Below, piece after piece: positions 8,252 to 15,440 of a stretch of DNA of 64,000 nt. This stretch comes from SAR202 cluster bacterium (lineage in GTDB: Bacteria; Chloroflexota; Dehalococcoidia; Lucifugimonadales; UBA3495), in contig JABMNL010000030.1 in assembly GCA_013204585.1 (NCBI GenBank), positions 1 to 64,000 on the forward strand, in the 5' to 3' direction. The translations under genes were made by a program, and so were the position numbers. Each line of letters starts with the position of its first letter. Position 1 is the stretch's first letter. The notes under the pieces are model-generated. The model was not told where the DNA came from and ran no database searches. It saw nothing but the letters and a program-made list of their open reading frames with translations.

Positions 8252-8926
8252 ATGAGTTTCATGGACTCGGTGATGGACCCAGTGATTAAGATACTGCCAC
8301 GGAAAAAACGCGAAGAGATGATGATCAATATGATGCCGTTGATGATGGAGGGCATCGACATGAACGAGTTGATGCCCCGGATGATGGCAAACATGTTGCA
8401 AGATGTCACGGCAGATGACCTGGTCAACTACCTCAAAGAGGCGTTGAGAGACAAAGAAAAACTCGGCGAACTGGGGGCAAAGCTCCAGGAAGCCAACCTA
8501 ATGGCGCAGATGATGTTCCGTGTTGACGTCAGCAACCTTGGATTTGAAGAGACTGTCTCTTCCTTGACCGAGTCTGCCCGTCAGAATGGTTGGATTATTC
8601 CCGACACTCGGGATATCCAGAGCGAATATCACAAGGCTGGTCTGACGGATATGACACGGTGCACGATTCTCTATTTCTGCAATCCGCAGGGGGGCTACAA
8701 GATTCTGACCGGCAGCGATAAAAACAAGGCCATGTCTGCCATGATGCCGATGGGAGTCAGCGTCTATGAAACGACTGACGGGCACGTAGAAATTGGCGCT
8801 ATGAATCTAAGCTTGATGAGCAACTTCTTCAGCGGTGTTGTCAAAGAAGTCTTCAAAGACGGCGGCGAACGCTACCAGAAGTCGCTTGTGGACATCGTAG
8901 AAAAGAGAGGCCGACATGGAGGGTAA
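8252..8926 (+). CDS. Methionine-rich N-terminus fused to a DUF302 domain
   Basis: The 224-residue product has two parts. Residues 1-50 are a methionine-rich segment paralogous to the preceding protein: MMINMMPLMMEGIDMNELMP parallels its residues 23-42, with the shared phrase MMEGID. After a charged helical linker, residues about 91-218 match DUF302 (TT1751-like alpha/beta fold), with FEETVSSLTESARQNGW, CTILYFCNPQ and the late VSVYE strand. DUF302 proteins have no firm biochemical function. The ATG at 8252 lies eight bases after AGGAGG; another ATG at 8246 is too close to it. The last 11 bases overlap the next gene. Confidence 0.85.
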   Translation: MSFMDSVMDPVIKILPRKKREEMMINMMPLMMEGIDMNELMPRMMANMLQDVTADDLVNYLKEALRDKEKLGELGAKLQEANLMAQMMFRVDVSNLGFEETVSSLTESARQNGWIIPDTRDIQSEYHKAGLTDMTRCTILYFCNPQGGYKILTGSDKNKAMSAMMPMGVSVYETTDGHVEIGAMNLSLMSNFFSGVVKEVFKDGGERYQKSLVDIVEKRGRHGG

Positions 8927-9158
8927 CTTCTCCATGGGGATATGGATCGTATTCCCCATAATCTTCTTTGTATTGATGTTCATCGGCATGAGCCGGATGT
9001 TTGGCATGGGGGGCTTCGGGCAAAGGAATCATGAATCTCCGAGGATTTCCGGTGACCCTACTCAGCCCGAGGCGCCTCTGGACATACTCAATGGGAGATA
9101 TGCCAGAGGAGAAATCACCAAAGATGAATTCGACCAGATGAAACAGGACCTAGCGTGA
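8916..9158 (+). CDS. Small membrane protein with SHOCT domain
   Basis: The protein has 80 residues. An N-terminal membrane helix (about 8-27, IWIVFPIIFFVLMFIGM) is followed by a Met/Gly-rich loop and a C-terminal SHOCT motif (about 54-80, LDILNGRYARGEITKDEFDQM). SHOCT is a short helical element often found at the ends of small membrane proteins and is thought to mediate assembly. The start overlaps the DUF302 gene by 11 bases with AGAGG just upstream, indicating translational coupling with it. Confidence 0.85.
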   Translation: MEGNFSMGIWIVFPIIFFVLMFIGMSRMFGMGGFGQRNHESPRISGDPTQPEAPLDILNGRYARGEITKDEFDQMKQDLA

Positions 9159-9247
9159 GGATAGCTCGAGCAGCAGACCTGGCGAGAGCTCCATCTCATC
9201 AAGCGTACTTAGAACTCCGATTCTGTGGGTTACTAGGAGACAGGCCC

Positions 9248-9733
9248 ATGACCGTATCACGAAGTACTCAGAGCCGACTTGAGGCCCAGGGGTACAGTTG
9301 CTCCAACGAGCAGGAATTCGCCGTCATCGTTCCGTGGCTGCGGTTTTCCCCCGCCGTGTGCACCGTGCTCATGGGAGTCGGCACCGCCCTGGCGCTATCG
9401 CCGTTGCTGTGGGTGTTGGTTCCCATCGCCGTATTGGGAGCGCTGTTTTCGACCCATCCCTTCGACCTCGTCTACAACCATGGGCTTCGCCACCTGACCG
9501 GGACCCAGCCGCTACCGAGCAACGGAACCCCCCGGCGCTTTGCCTGCGGCATGGCCGCCGTGTGGTTGGTCGGGACGGCCCTTGCGTTCAACCTGGACGT
9601 GGCTTGGCTGGGCTATCTGCTTGGGGGACTCCTCACGGCGGTAGCGGGTACCGTGAGCGTGTCGCACTTTTGCATCCCTTCAACCATCTACCAGACACTG
9701 TTCGGACGGCAGAAGCGGCGGAGCGCGGCCTGA
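9248..9733 (+). CDS. DUF4395-like membrane protein
   Basis: This 161-residue integral membrane protein has four predicted helices in two pairs. VCTVLMGVGTALALSPLLWV and VPIAVLGALF come first, then a loop with HPFDLVYNHGLRHL and a GTPRRFACGM motif, then two more helices. The loop pattern with P..PRRFA matches DUF4395, a family of unknown function often found near redox or sulfur genes. The ATG is chosen because AGGAGA lies seven bases upstream; the reading frame is open further upstream without a start of similar quality. It follows the SHOCT gene by 89 bases. Confidence 0.72.
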   Translation: MTVSRSTQSRLEAQGYSCSNEQEFAVIVPWLRFSPAVCTVLMGVGTALALSPLLWVLVPIAVLGALFSTHPFDLVYNHGLRHLTGTQPLPSNGTPRRFACGMAAVWLVGTALAFNLDVAWLGYLLGGLLTAVAGTVSVSHFCIPSTIYQTLFGRQKRRSAA

Positions 9734-9753
9734 ACCCAGTCGGGAGGGATTTA

Positions 9754-10074
9754 ATGTCCAAGTACCTTGTAAGAGTGTCTTATACGACAGAAGGCGTGAA
9801 GGGGTTACTTAAAGAGGGCGGAACCTCTAGGCGGGCCCAGGTGGAGCAACTGGTAAATGCAGCAGGAGGCTCCCTGGAATCCTTCTAGTACGCCTTCGGG
9901 GAAGATGACGTGGTGATAATAGCCGAGGTTCCAGACCACGCGACCATGACCGCCATCGCACTCACGGTCGGTGCGACAGGCACTGTCGACTTAACCACCA
10001 CCGTGCTAATAACTCCCGAAGAGGTGGACGAGGCCGCCAAAAAGACGGTGAGCTACCGCCCACCCGGCACTTAG
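9754..10074 (+). pseudogene. GYD domain protein gene interrupted by one in-frame TAG
   Basis: The 107-codon frame encodes a complete GYD-domain protein: SKYLVRVSYTTEGVKGLLKE, ARRAQVEQLVNAAGG, then, after the stop, YAFGEDDVVIIAEVPD and TTTVLITPEEVDEAAKK. A single TAG at 9886-9888 (codon 45) follows LESF, where the family usually has an aromatic residue, commonly Tyr (FY.xxG). No frameshift is present on either side, and GGGAGGG lies six bases before the ATG. It is either a fresh nonsense mutation, a sequencing error or a readthrough site. TAG ends other genes in this window, so general reassignment is unlikely. GYD proteins are small ferredoxin-like proteins of unclear function. Confidence 0.8.
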
Positions 10075-10098
10075 GGCGGCTCGTAACGGGAGGTAAAC

Positions 10099-10362
10099 AT
10101 GAACAACGCTAGTACTGATGTCTTCCGAGCAACAATTAGCGGGATTTGGATAGCGCTCGGTTCCATCATTCTGGTGTGTGGATGAGGCTGTTGAATCGCA
10201 TCCGCCGCCGGAAACGATTCAACGCTATGGTGCGGAGTTGGTTGCGTGCTCGGCGGTCCGGCGCTAATTGGCGCAGGCTTGGCGGCGTACTTCCTTTTTG
10301 GTTCGAAGAGACGAAGTTCCAACTGGCCGTCGAATTTGTCTTTCCACCCCAAATGCATGTAG
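10099..10362 (+). pseudogene. Small two-helix membrane protein frame with two in-frame TGA
   Basis: A strong GGGAGG (10088-10093) precedes ATG at 10099. The first 28 codons, MNNASTDVFRATISGIWIAL and onward to ILVCG, give one membrane helix and then TGA (10183). The same frame goes on past a second TGA three codons later and encodes IASAAGND, then a second helix in GGPALIGAGLAAYFLFGSKR, ending in TAG at 10360-10362. Hydrophobicity and a basic cap after the second helix suggest one original gene of about 85 residues. It may be decayed, wrongly sequenced, or in fact only a 28-residue peptide. The family was not recognised. Confidence 0.5.
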
Positions 10363-10404
10363 TCCACCCAATCGGTCATGGCTGCGTCTCCGATGTGTGG
10401 CAAG

Positions 10405-10770
10405 CTAGGCCAACGGAATGATTATGGTGAACCTTGGCTCGCTGCTGACCACCCGGGTCGAATGGCCGGTGCCTTCTAGGTCTTCGGCCAAGAGCACCGT
10501 ACCAGCGCCGTAACGCTTCAGGGTGCCGTCGGGTGTTCCCAACTCCACCTCTCCGGTGAGAGATATGCTGTACTGCCGCCGGGGCGCAGTGTGGAAGTCC
10601 AAGAAATAACCGGGCTCATACTGCCGAAACGATATGCCACCGGTCTGCTCAGTGGCCGACGCTAAACCGTGAGCCCCTTCCAAATCGGTGAACGGCTGCA
10701 TCTCCATTTCTTTTTCGTCAATCACGGAATTTCCGTCGGGCCCGGTGTATACGTGCACGAACTTAGGCAT
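10405..10770 (-). CDS. Cupin-fold protein
   Basis: This 121-residue protein looks like a single cupin barrel. FHTAPRRQYSISLTGEVELG corresponds to the first cupin motif and LKRYGAGTVLLAEDLEGTGH to the second, with a histidine at the end. The classical HxH pair is reduced, so metal binding is uncertain. No catalytic assignment is possible. The ATG is preceded by GGAG. It lies 68 bases after the squalene/phytoene synthase family gene on the same strand and may be part of that transcript. Confidence 0.7.
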   Translation of the reverse strand: MPKFVHVYTGPDGNSVIDEKEMEMQPFTDLEGAHGLASATEQTGGISFRQYEPGYFLDFHTAPRRQYSISLTGEVELGTPDGTLKRYGAGTVLLAEDLEGTGHSTRVVSSEPRFTIIIPLA

Positions 10771-10838
10771 TTTTTACTCCATCCACGAGATGTCAGATTT
10801 CAGCTATTTCAATCTGGTCAACATTATGTCACCGGGGA

Positions 10839-11876
10839 TTATATAGCGTCTTCCACCTGGCGGCGATGGATTCCTATCCAATGTCTAATCAAGGAATTGG
10901 AGCAAATCTTGAAAGGAGAAATGAATATCATCCAGTAGACCCATCGGCGGCTAACTTTGACGGTGGATTCTGGTTCCAGCCATGCACCGCTCCGGGCCAA
11001 GCGGGCCAAGGTGACTAGGCCGAGCAGCAATGGCCAGAGACAAGCTAACCGCAAGCGGACCGAGCGACGCGGTATCGCAAGCAGATATTCTTCGGCGACA
11101 TCGAAATAGCCCAGGGCCGTCCGCACCCAAGCGTCGAACACTGGCTTGGCGCGTCCTACGTTCCCTGGGTTCAACAGGTCTTTCGGCTCAAGCCCTGCTG
11201 CGGCCAGCTCATCGGCTGGAAGATAGCAACGGCCCATTCGCAGGTCGCGGGGCACGTCCCGCAACACGTTGGTCAACTGCAATGCCTTACCAAAACGAAC
11301 GCCTGTCTCGGACATCGCACCGACGTCCCAGTCCTTAAGTTCCGGTTGGTGAGCAATAGAAGTCTTGGTCCAGAACTCGCCGACACAACCAGCCACCAGA
11401 TAGATGTATCGGTCCAAATCAGCGGCAGAAGGAAGAGCCACCAACCCCTCAGAGTCCGCGCCGGAGAAAGCCGTGAGGTCCATTTCCATGCCCTGGGTCA
11501 GAGTAGTTACAACCCATCTGACCTGCTCCTGGTCAGCGGCGTCCAAGGATTCCAGCAATGCAAAACAGTCCACCAAAGACTCGAACATGGCCTGCTCTTT
11601 GGGAGACGAAGCGTCGTGTATCGATTGGACGACGAGCCCCTGCAGAACAGCCGAGTCAACCGGCCCCACCACCTGATTGCGGAAGGCAACCAAACTTTCC
11701 AGCCGCTGTCCGGGAAGCCCGCCGCGCCGGTCGGTGATGGTGTCGGTGGCGCGGGCCAGCAGGTAGGCCAAGCCCACGGGTTCACGCAAGCCTTTGGGGA
11801 GGACGCGGAGGGTTAGGTAGAAAGAGCGGGAGACGCCCTTGAGCACATCCTTCAGGAGCCGGTTCCGCTGGGCCAT
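10839..11876 (-). CDS. Squalene/phytoene synthase family protein
   Basis: This 345-residue isoprenoid head-to-head condensing enzyme has SRSFYLTLRVLP near the N-terminus, the first aspartate motif ATDTITD, and the second QLTNVLRDVPRD. The C-terminal part has hydrophobic helices and a basic tail. It would join two prenyl diphosphates (farnesyl to squalene, or geranylgeranyl to phytoene) at the membrane; the sequence features lean to squalene synthase. The start ATG is two bases after the thiI stop, so it is co-translated with thiI. No hopene cyclase or carotenoid gene is in the window. Confidence 0.87.
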   Translation of the reverse strand: MAQRNRLLKDVLKGVSRSFYLTLRVLPKGLREPVGLAYLLARATDTITDRRGGLPGQRLESLVAFRNQVVGPVDSAVLQGLVVQSIHDASSPKEQAMFESLVDCFALLESLDAADQEQVRWVVTTLTQGMEMDLTAFSGADSEGLVALPSAADLDRYIYLVAGCVGEFWTKTSIAHQPELKDWDVGAMSETGVRFGKALQLTNVLRDVPRDLRMGRCYLPADELAAAGLEPKDLLNPGNVGRAKPVFDAWVRTALGYFDVAEEYLLAIPRRSVRLRLACLWPLLLGLVTLARLARSGAWLEPESTVKVSRRWVYWMIFISPFKICSNSLIRHWIGIHRRQVEDAI

Positions 11877-11878
11877 GG

Positions 11879-13072
11879 CTAGTGGACCAGCGCAGCGGCC
11901 TCCGGAGAGGCATAGTGGCGGCGTTCGGTATTCTCCACCGACTCTCGCACCAACTCATCCACACCCAGCCTTTCCTCCAACCGCAGCACGGTGTCGAGGT
12001 CGGCCTTGGTCTCCGGATGTTTGGGAACGAAGAGGGTGCAGCAGTCCTGGTCGGGTTGAATGGATATGGGGAATGTGCCCATGGCCGTGGCCATGTCCAC
12101 TATTTCTTCTTTGTTGGTACCAATCAGTGGCCGAAGTATTGGCATACCGGCACACTGGTCAACCACCGCGATATTCTCCAGGGTCTGGGATGCCACCTGC
12201 CCGCAACTCTCGCCGGTAATAATCGCCTGGGCCCGGTTGCGTCGGGCGAGGGCCTCGGTAATCCGGACCATGAACCGCCGGTAGAGCACCACGCGGTAGG
12301 ACGGCGGGGCCGAAAGAATTATCTTCTTTTGAATCTCGGCCAGAGGAGCCAGAAATAGGTTGGACTCGTATTGGTGCCGCGTTAGGTGCTGCGCCAGCTC
12401 CACAGCTTTCTCTATTGAGGTCCTGTCCACCAAGGGATAACTGTGGAAATGGACAAACATGGCCTGGCAGCCCCGTTTCATCATTTGCCACGCGGCCACC
12501 GGGGAGTCGATACCACCGGATAGCATCACGGCCACCTTGCCGCTGACCCCGACCGGAAGACCACCGTGGGCTTTTACCTCATCGAAATAGACCAAAAATC
12601 CCTTGGGCTGTATGTCCACGTAGATGGAAATATCGGGATATTTAAGGCTTACCGTAGCCCCAGTGAGGTCTTTGACGAAGGCTCCCAAATCCCGGTTGAC
12701 CTCTTCCGAGGTCATGGTGTATCGCTTGTCGGCGCGGTTGGTGGTAATTCGGAAGGAATTAAAGCTGCGACCCTCTAGTAACTGAGGCAATCTAGCCTTG
12801 AGGCCGTCCAAATCCCGGGGTAAGTCATAGGCCTTGTAGAACTTGGCCACACCGAAGACGTCTTTGAGGCGAGATTTCACTTCGGGCCAACATTCTTCGT
12901 TTGACAGGGTGAGGCCAACCATTAGCTGGCCTTGCCAAACGCGCTCCACGCCCGACCCTTTGGTAGCGGTGCGAAGATTACTGGTCAGCTTGCGCATGAA
13001 CCAGGGGCGGTTCTTGCCTTTTAATGCCAGTTCGTGAGTCTTGACGATGGCGTGGGTTTTTAGGTCTTCCAT
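11879..13072 (-). CDS. thiI: tRNA 4-thiouridine synthase ThiI
   Basis: ThiI adenylates U8 of tRNA for sulfur transfer and in many bacteria also feeds thiamin thiazole synthesis. The 397-residue protein has the N-terminal ferredoxin-like and THUMP regions (through about residue 170) and a PP-loop ATPase with SGGIDSPVA. Conserved GESCGQVASQTLENI, RPLIGTNKEEI and DCCTLFVPKHP follow. It lacks the C-terminal rhodanese domain of the E. coli form, as in Bacillus ThiI, so a separate sulfur carrier or desulfurase must supply persulfide. The squalene/phytoene synthase family gene follows with a 2-base gap. Confidence 0.95.
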   Translation of the reverse strand: MEDLKTHAIVKTHELALKGKNRPWFMRKLTSNLRTATKGSGVERVWQGQLMVGLTLSNEECWPEVKSRLKDVFGVAKFYKAYDLPRDLDGLKARLPQLLEGRSFNSFRITTNRADKRYTMTSEEVNRDLGAFVKDLTGATVSLKYPDISIYVDIQPKGFLVYFDEVKAHGGLPVGVSGKVAVMLSGGIDSPVAAWQMMKRGCQAMFVHFHSYPLVDRTSIEKAVELAQHLTRHQYESNLFLAPLAEIQKKIILSAPPSYRVVLYRRFMVRITEALARRNRAQAIITGESCGQVASQTLENIAVVDQCAGMPILRPLIGTNKEEIVDMATAMGTFPISIQPDQDCCTLFVPKHPETKADLDTVLRLEERLGVDELVRESVENTERRHYASPEAAALVH

Positions 13073-13110
13073 ACCCGGATATTGTACCTGAAGTAACGGG
13101 AGAAAAACCT

Positions 13111-13184
13111 AAATCCCCCCAACCTTCCTTTACGAAAGGGGGGCTTTAAATTCCATCTTTCGTGAAGATGCCTAGGGAGATTTC
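13111..13184. repeat. Intergenic palindromic repeat, copy D1
   Basis: This diverged family member is bounded by AAATCCCCCC and GGGAGATTTC. Its core is CCTTTACGAAAGGGGGG, and a second half-core ATCTTTCGTGAAGAT shows compensating changes that keep pairing. It lies between dnaA and thiI together with copy D2. Confidence 0.65.
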
Positions 13185-13234
13185 GTTCCTACGCCGAGCG
13201 TCTCCGTGCTGTAAAAAAGGAGACTCAAAACAAA

Positions 13235-13272
13235 AGTCCCCCTTTCGTAAAGGGGGACTACAGGGGGATTTC
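13235..13272. repeat. Intergenic palindromic repeat, copy D2 (half element)
   Basis: A perfect 11-bp inverted repeat AGTCCCCCTTT-CGT-AAAGGGGGACT is followed by GGGGGATTTC, the typical right terminus. The left terminus is missing, so this is a partial copy. It lies 43 bases downstream of the dnaA stop and could also act as a transcript end, though no T-run follows. Confidence 0.65.
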
Positions 13273-13314
13273 GCCTCTACCTAGGCCGTACCCGGTTCCG
13301 CTAACCAAGCCGCC

Positions 13315-14691
13315 CTAGGAAAAGATTGCTTCTTTGATGGCCAAGACTTCTTGGCGGAGCTGTCCGTTCTCTGAAACTTCGCCGTTAATCTTGCCCGCGC
13401 CGTGAATCACTGTGGAGTGGTCGCGCCCGCCCAACAGCCTGCCAACCTGGGTGGGGGAAAGTTCCAACTCATAAATCAGCAGATACATGGCCACCTGTCG
13501 CGCCAAGGCCACCTTCTTGGTGCGGTTCTTGGCCATCAGGTCCTGCACGGAAAGGGCGTAGAAAATGGCCACTTGCTCGAAAATTCGCTCCGGGTCAATC
13601 GACCGGGCCGACGTCTCGGGAGACATGTCGTTCAGTATTTGCAAGGTCGACTCCAGCGTGATGTTCGCGTTCATCAACTGGGAATAGGCCACCATCCGGT
13701 TCAGGCTGCCCTCCAACTCCCGGACGTTGCGATGAATGCGCTTGGCAATCAGTTCAATAACGCTGTCGTCCAGTCCAACCCGCATCTGGTCGGCCTTGTT
13801 GGCCAAAATGGCCATCCGTGTCTCCAGGTCCGGCGGCTGGATGTCGGCGATGAGACCCCATTCGAATCGGGAGCGGAGCCGGTCTTCCATGAGCGCCAGT
13901 TCCCGGGGTGGCCGGTCCGAGGATATGACCACCTGGTTGCCAGAGTTGTGCAGGTCATTGAACGTATGGAAGAAACCCTCGTGGGTCTGTTCTTTTCCGC
14001 TCAGGAACTGCACGTCGTCAATCAACAAGACCTGGACCGAGCGGTACCGCCGTCGGAAGTCTTCAGTGGTGCGGTTCCGAATGGCGGTTATGAACTCGTT
14101 GGTGAACTGCTCTGACGTCACGTAGAGTACGGACATGCCTCGGCTGGCGCAGGTTCTGCCAATGGCCTGCAACAGGTGGGTCTTGCCCAGCCCGGCCCCT
14201 GAGTATAGGAACAAAGGGTTGTAGGCCTGGCCTGGAGACTCGGCCACCGCCTGAGACGCGCTCAAAGCCAGCCGGTTGGACGGCCCAGCCACAAAGGAAT
14301 CAAAGGTGTACTTGGGATTGAACGACCGCATCTCGAACAGCGGTGCGGCAATCGGGGTGGCACTGACGACCTGGCTCTGAGCCGGAGCCCCTTGATTGGG
14401 GCCCGGAACCGTAGAATCTACAGCGTAAAAATTATCAGCGGCCTTGACCTTCAGTTGTAGTTCAAATTCCCGTCCGGAAATCTTCTGCAGCGTCTTTTGG
14501 AGGGCCTGGAACATCCGGCGTTCCAACCACTCCACCGCGAAGGCGTTCGGCACCTCCACCACAAAGGTATGGTCGTCATAAGCCACACCAACGGTGGGCT
14601 TCAGCCAAGTTTCGAAAGTAGGGCGTGGGAGCTGCAACTGAAGATCTCCCAACACTGCACGCCAAACCTCTCGGGCAGTCGACTCAGTCAT
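13315..14691 (-). CDS. dnaA: Chromosomal replication initiator DnaA
   Basis: DnaA binds DnaA boxes and opens the origin in its ATP form. The 458-residue protein has domain I (about 1-80), a short Gln/Pro-rich linker, an AAA+ domain with Walker A GAGLGKTH (165-172) and Walker B LLIDDVQFL, sensor motifs (SSDRPPREL, RLRSRFEWGL), and the C-terminal DNA-binding signature GRDHSTVIHGAGKI. Length and order are normal. Unlike many genomes it is not next to dnaN, recF or gyrB; thiI and the squalene/phytoene synthase family gene lie downstream on the same strand. The ATG has GGGAG about eight bases upstream. Confidence 0.97.
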   Translation of the reverse strand: MTESTAREVWRAVLGDLQLQLPRPTFETWLKPTVGVAYDDHTFVVEVPNAFAVEWLERRMFQALQKTLQKISGREFELQLKVKAADNFYAVDSTVPGPNQGAPAQSQVVSATPIAAPLFEMRSFNPKYTFDSFVAGPSNRLALSASQAVAESPGQAYNPLFLYSGAGLGKTHLLQAIGRTCASRGMSVLYVTSEQFTNEFITAIRNRTTEDFRRRYRSVQVLLIDDVQFLSGKEQTHEGFFHTFNDLHNSGNQVVISSDRPPRELALMEDRLRSRFEWGLIADIQPPDLETRMAILANKADQMRVGLDDSVIELIAKRIHRNVRELEGSLNRMVAYSQLMNANITLESTLQILNDMSPETSARSIDPERIFEQVAIFYALSVQDLMAKNRTKKVALARQVAMYLLIYELELSPTQVGRLLGGRDHSTVIHGAGKINGEVSENGQLRQEVLAIKEAIFS

Positions 14692-15275
14692 AAGCCCACT
14701 CCCACTTCAGTTGCAGCTCCCACGCTCTTTCCCCGCACTCGCCCCTCACTCGTTCTATAAATTTTTGTTAATTCCGGACTGAAAACTCTCGGCTAATATG
14801 CCGGTACTCTTTATAATTTGTGCCTATGTGCCCTTAAAAAAGGCGACAAAGAACCCAGGGACTTAGACGCCCTAAAAGAAATCGTAAAACCAGATTGGGT
14901 ACTTGGAGCTACGGCCAGGTCTTAATAAGACCTGCGCCGAAAATCGGTTTGCCTTTCATCTACTGGCCCACTATGGTGGGGCCGGGTTGTTGACCGGGTG
15001 GGGCTTGGATTTTCCTCCCAGCACCGGTATTCATTTTTGGCCCTAGCGGGCCGGAAAATTGCTCTATGTCACGTCTGACACTGGGCACACTAGCAACTTC
15101 TGTAGGAAAATGTCAATGGAGATTTCGATCAATTTGATTTTTTCTTTTTCTTAAATTTTAGCTTCGATTTTGACCAAAAATGGCCCCAGAAAACCCCAAT
15201 TGCTCCGTCCGCTGACCGGCTGCAATGGCCTTGTTGCTGCCGACAATTCCGGTGCGGTCTAGGCCCAACAAATAT
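14692..15275. other. Gene-free region upstream of dnaA, weak origin candidate
   Basis: About 580 bases divergent from dnaA hold no gene. Structure seen: a perfect short palindrome AGGTCTTAATAAGACCT (14917-14933), an imperfect hairpin around GGCCCTAGCGGGCC (15033-15059), and an AT-rich tract with long T-runs at about 15129-15165 that could be an unwinding element. No canonical DnaA box (TTATNCACA) was found on either strand, so origin function is only suggested by position next to dnaA. Confidence 0.3.
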
Positions 15276-15304
15276 TTGCTGTGCCCCTCTGCTACATATA
15301 TAAT
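15276..15304 (+). promoter_or_regulatory. Promoter of the 2-oxoacid dehydrogenase operon
   Basis: The -35 TTGCTG (15276-15281), a 17-base spacer and a perfect -10 TATAAT (15299-15304) predict a start near 15311. This gives a leader of about 130 bases before E1alpha. The leader contains the hairpin TGCCA-GGCA-TGGCA (15314-15327). It also has three GC blocks, GGGGGC (15374), GGCCCC (15388) and GGGGC (15407), that can pair in two exclusive ways. Confidence 0.65.
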
Positions 15305-15440
15305 CGGTTGACCTGCCAGGCATGGCAACCGGTGCGGATGTAATCAACCGCGTAAATGATTATGTAATCTTCAGGGGGCATTTCATCGGCCCCAATTCTA
15401 TTTTCTGGGGCGGCCGGGCCGTCTTAAAAGGGGAGCAGCG

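Noticed and set aside
10183-10194. Selenocysteine at the two TGA codons
   Set aside because: There are two UGA three codons apart in a hydrophobic context, no SECIS-like element was identified, and UGA is a normal stop for other genes here.
10146-10421. 91-codon Arg-rich frame overlapping the small membrane-protein frame
   Set aside because: The hydrophobic frame with GGGAGG upstream is better supported; the Arg-rich frame has no ribosome binding site and looks like a shifted shadow.
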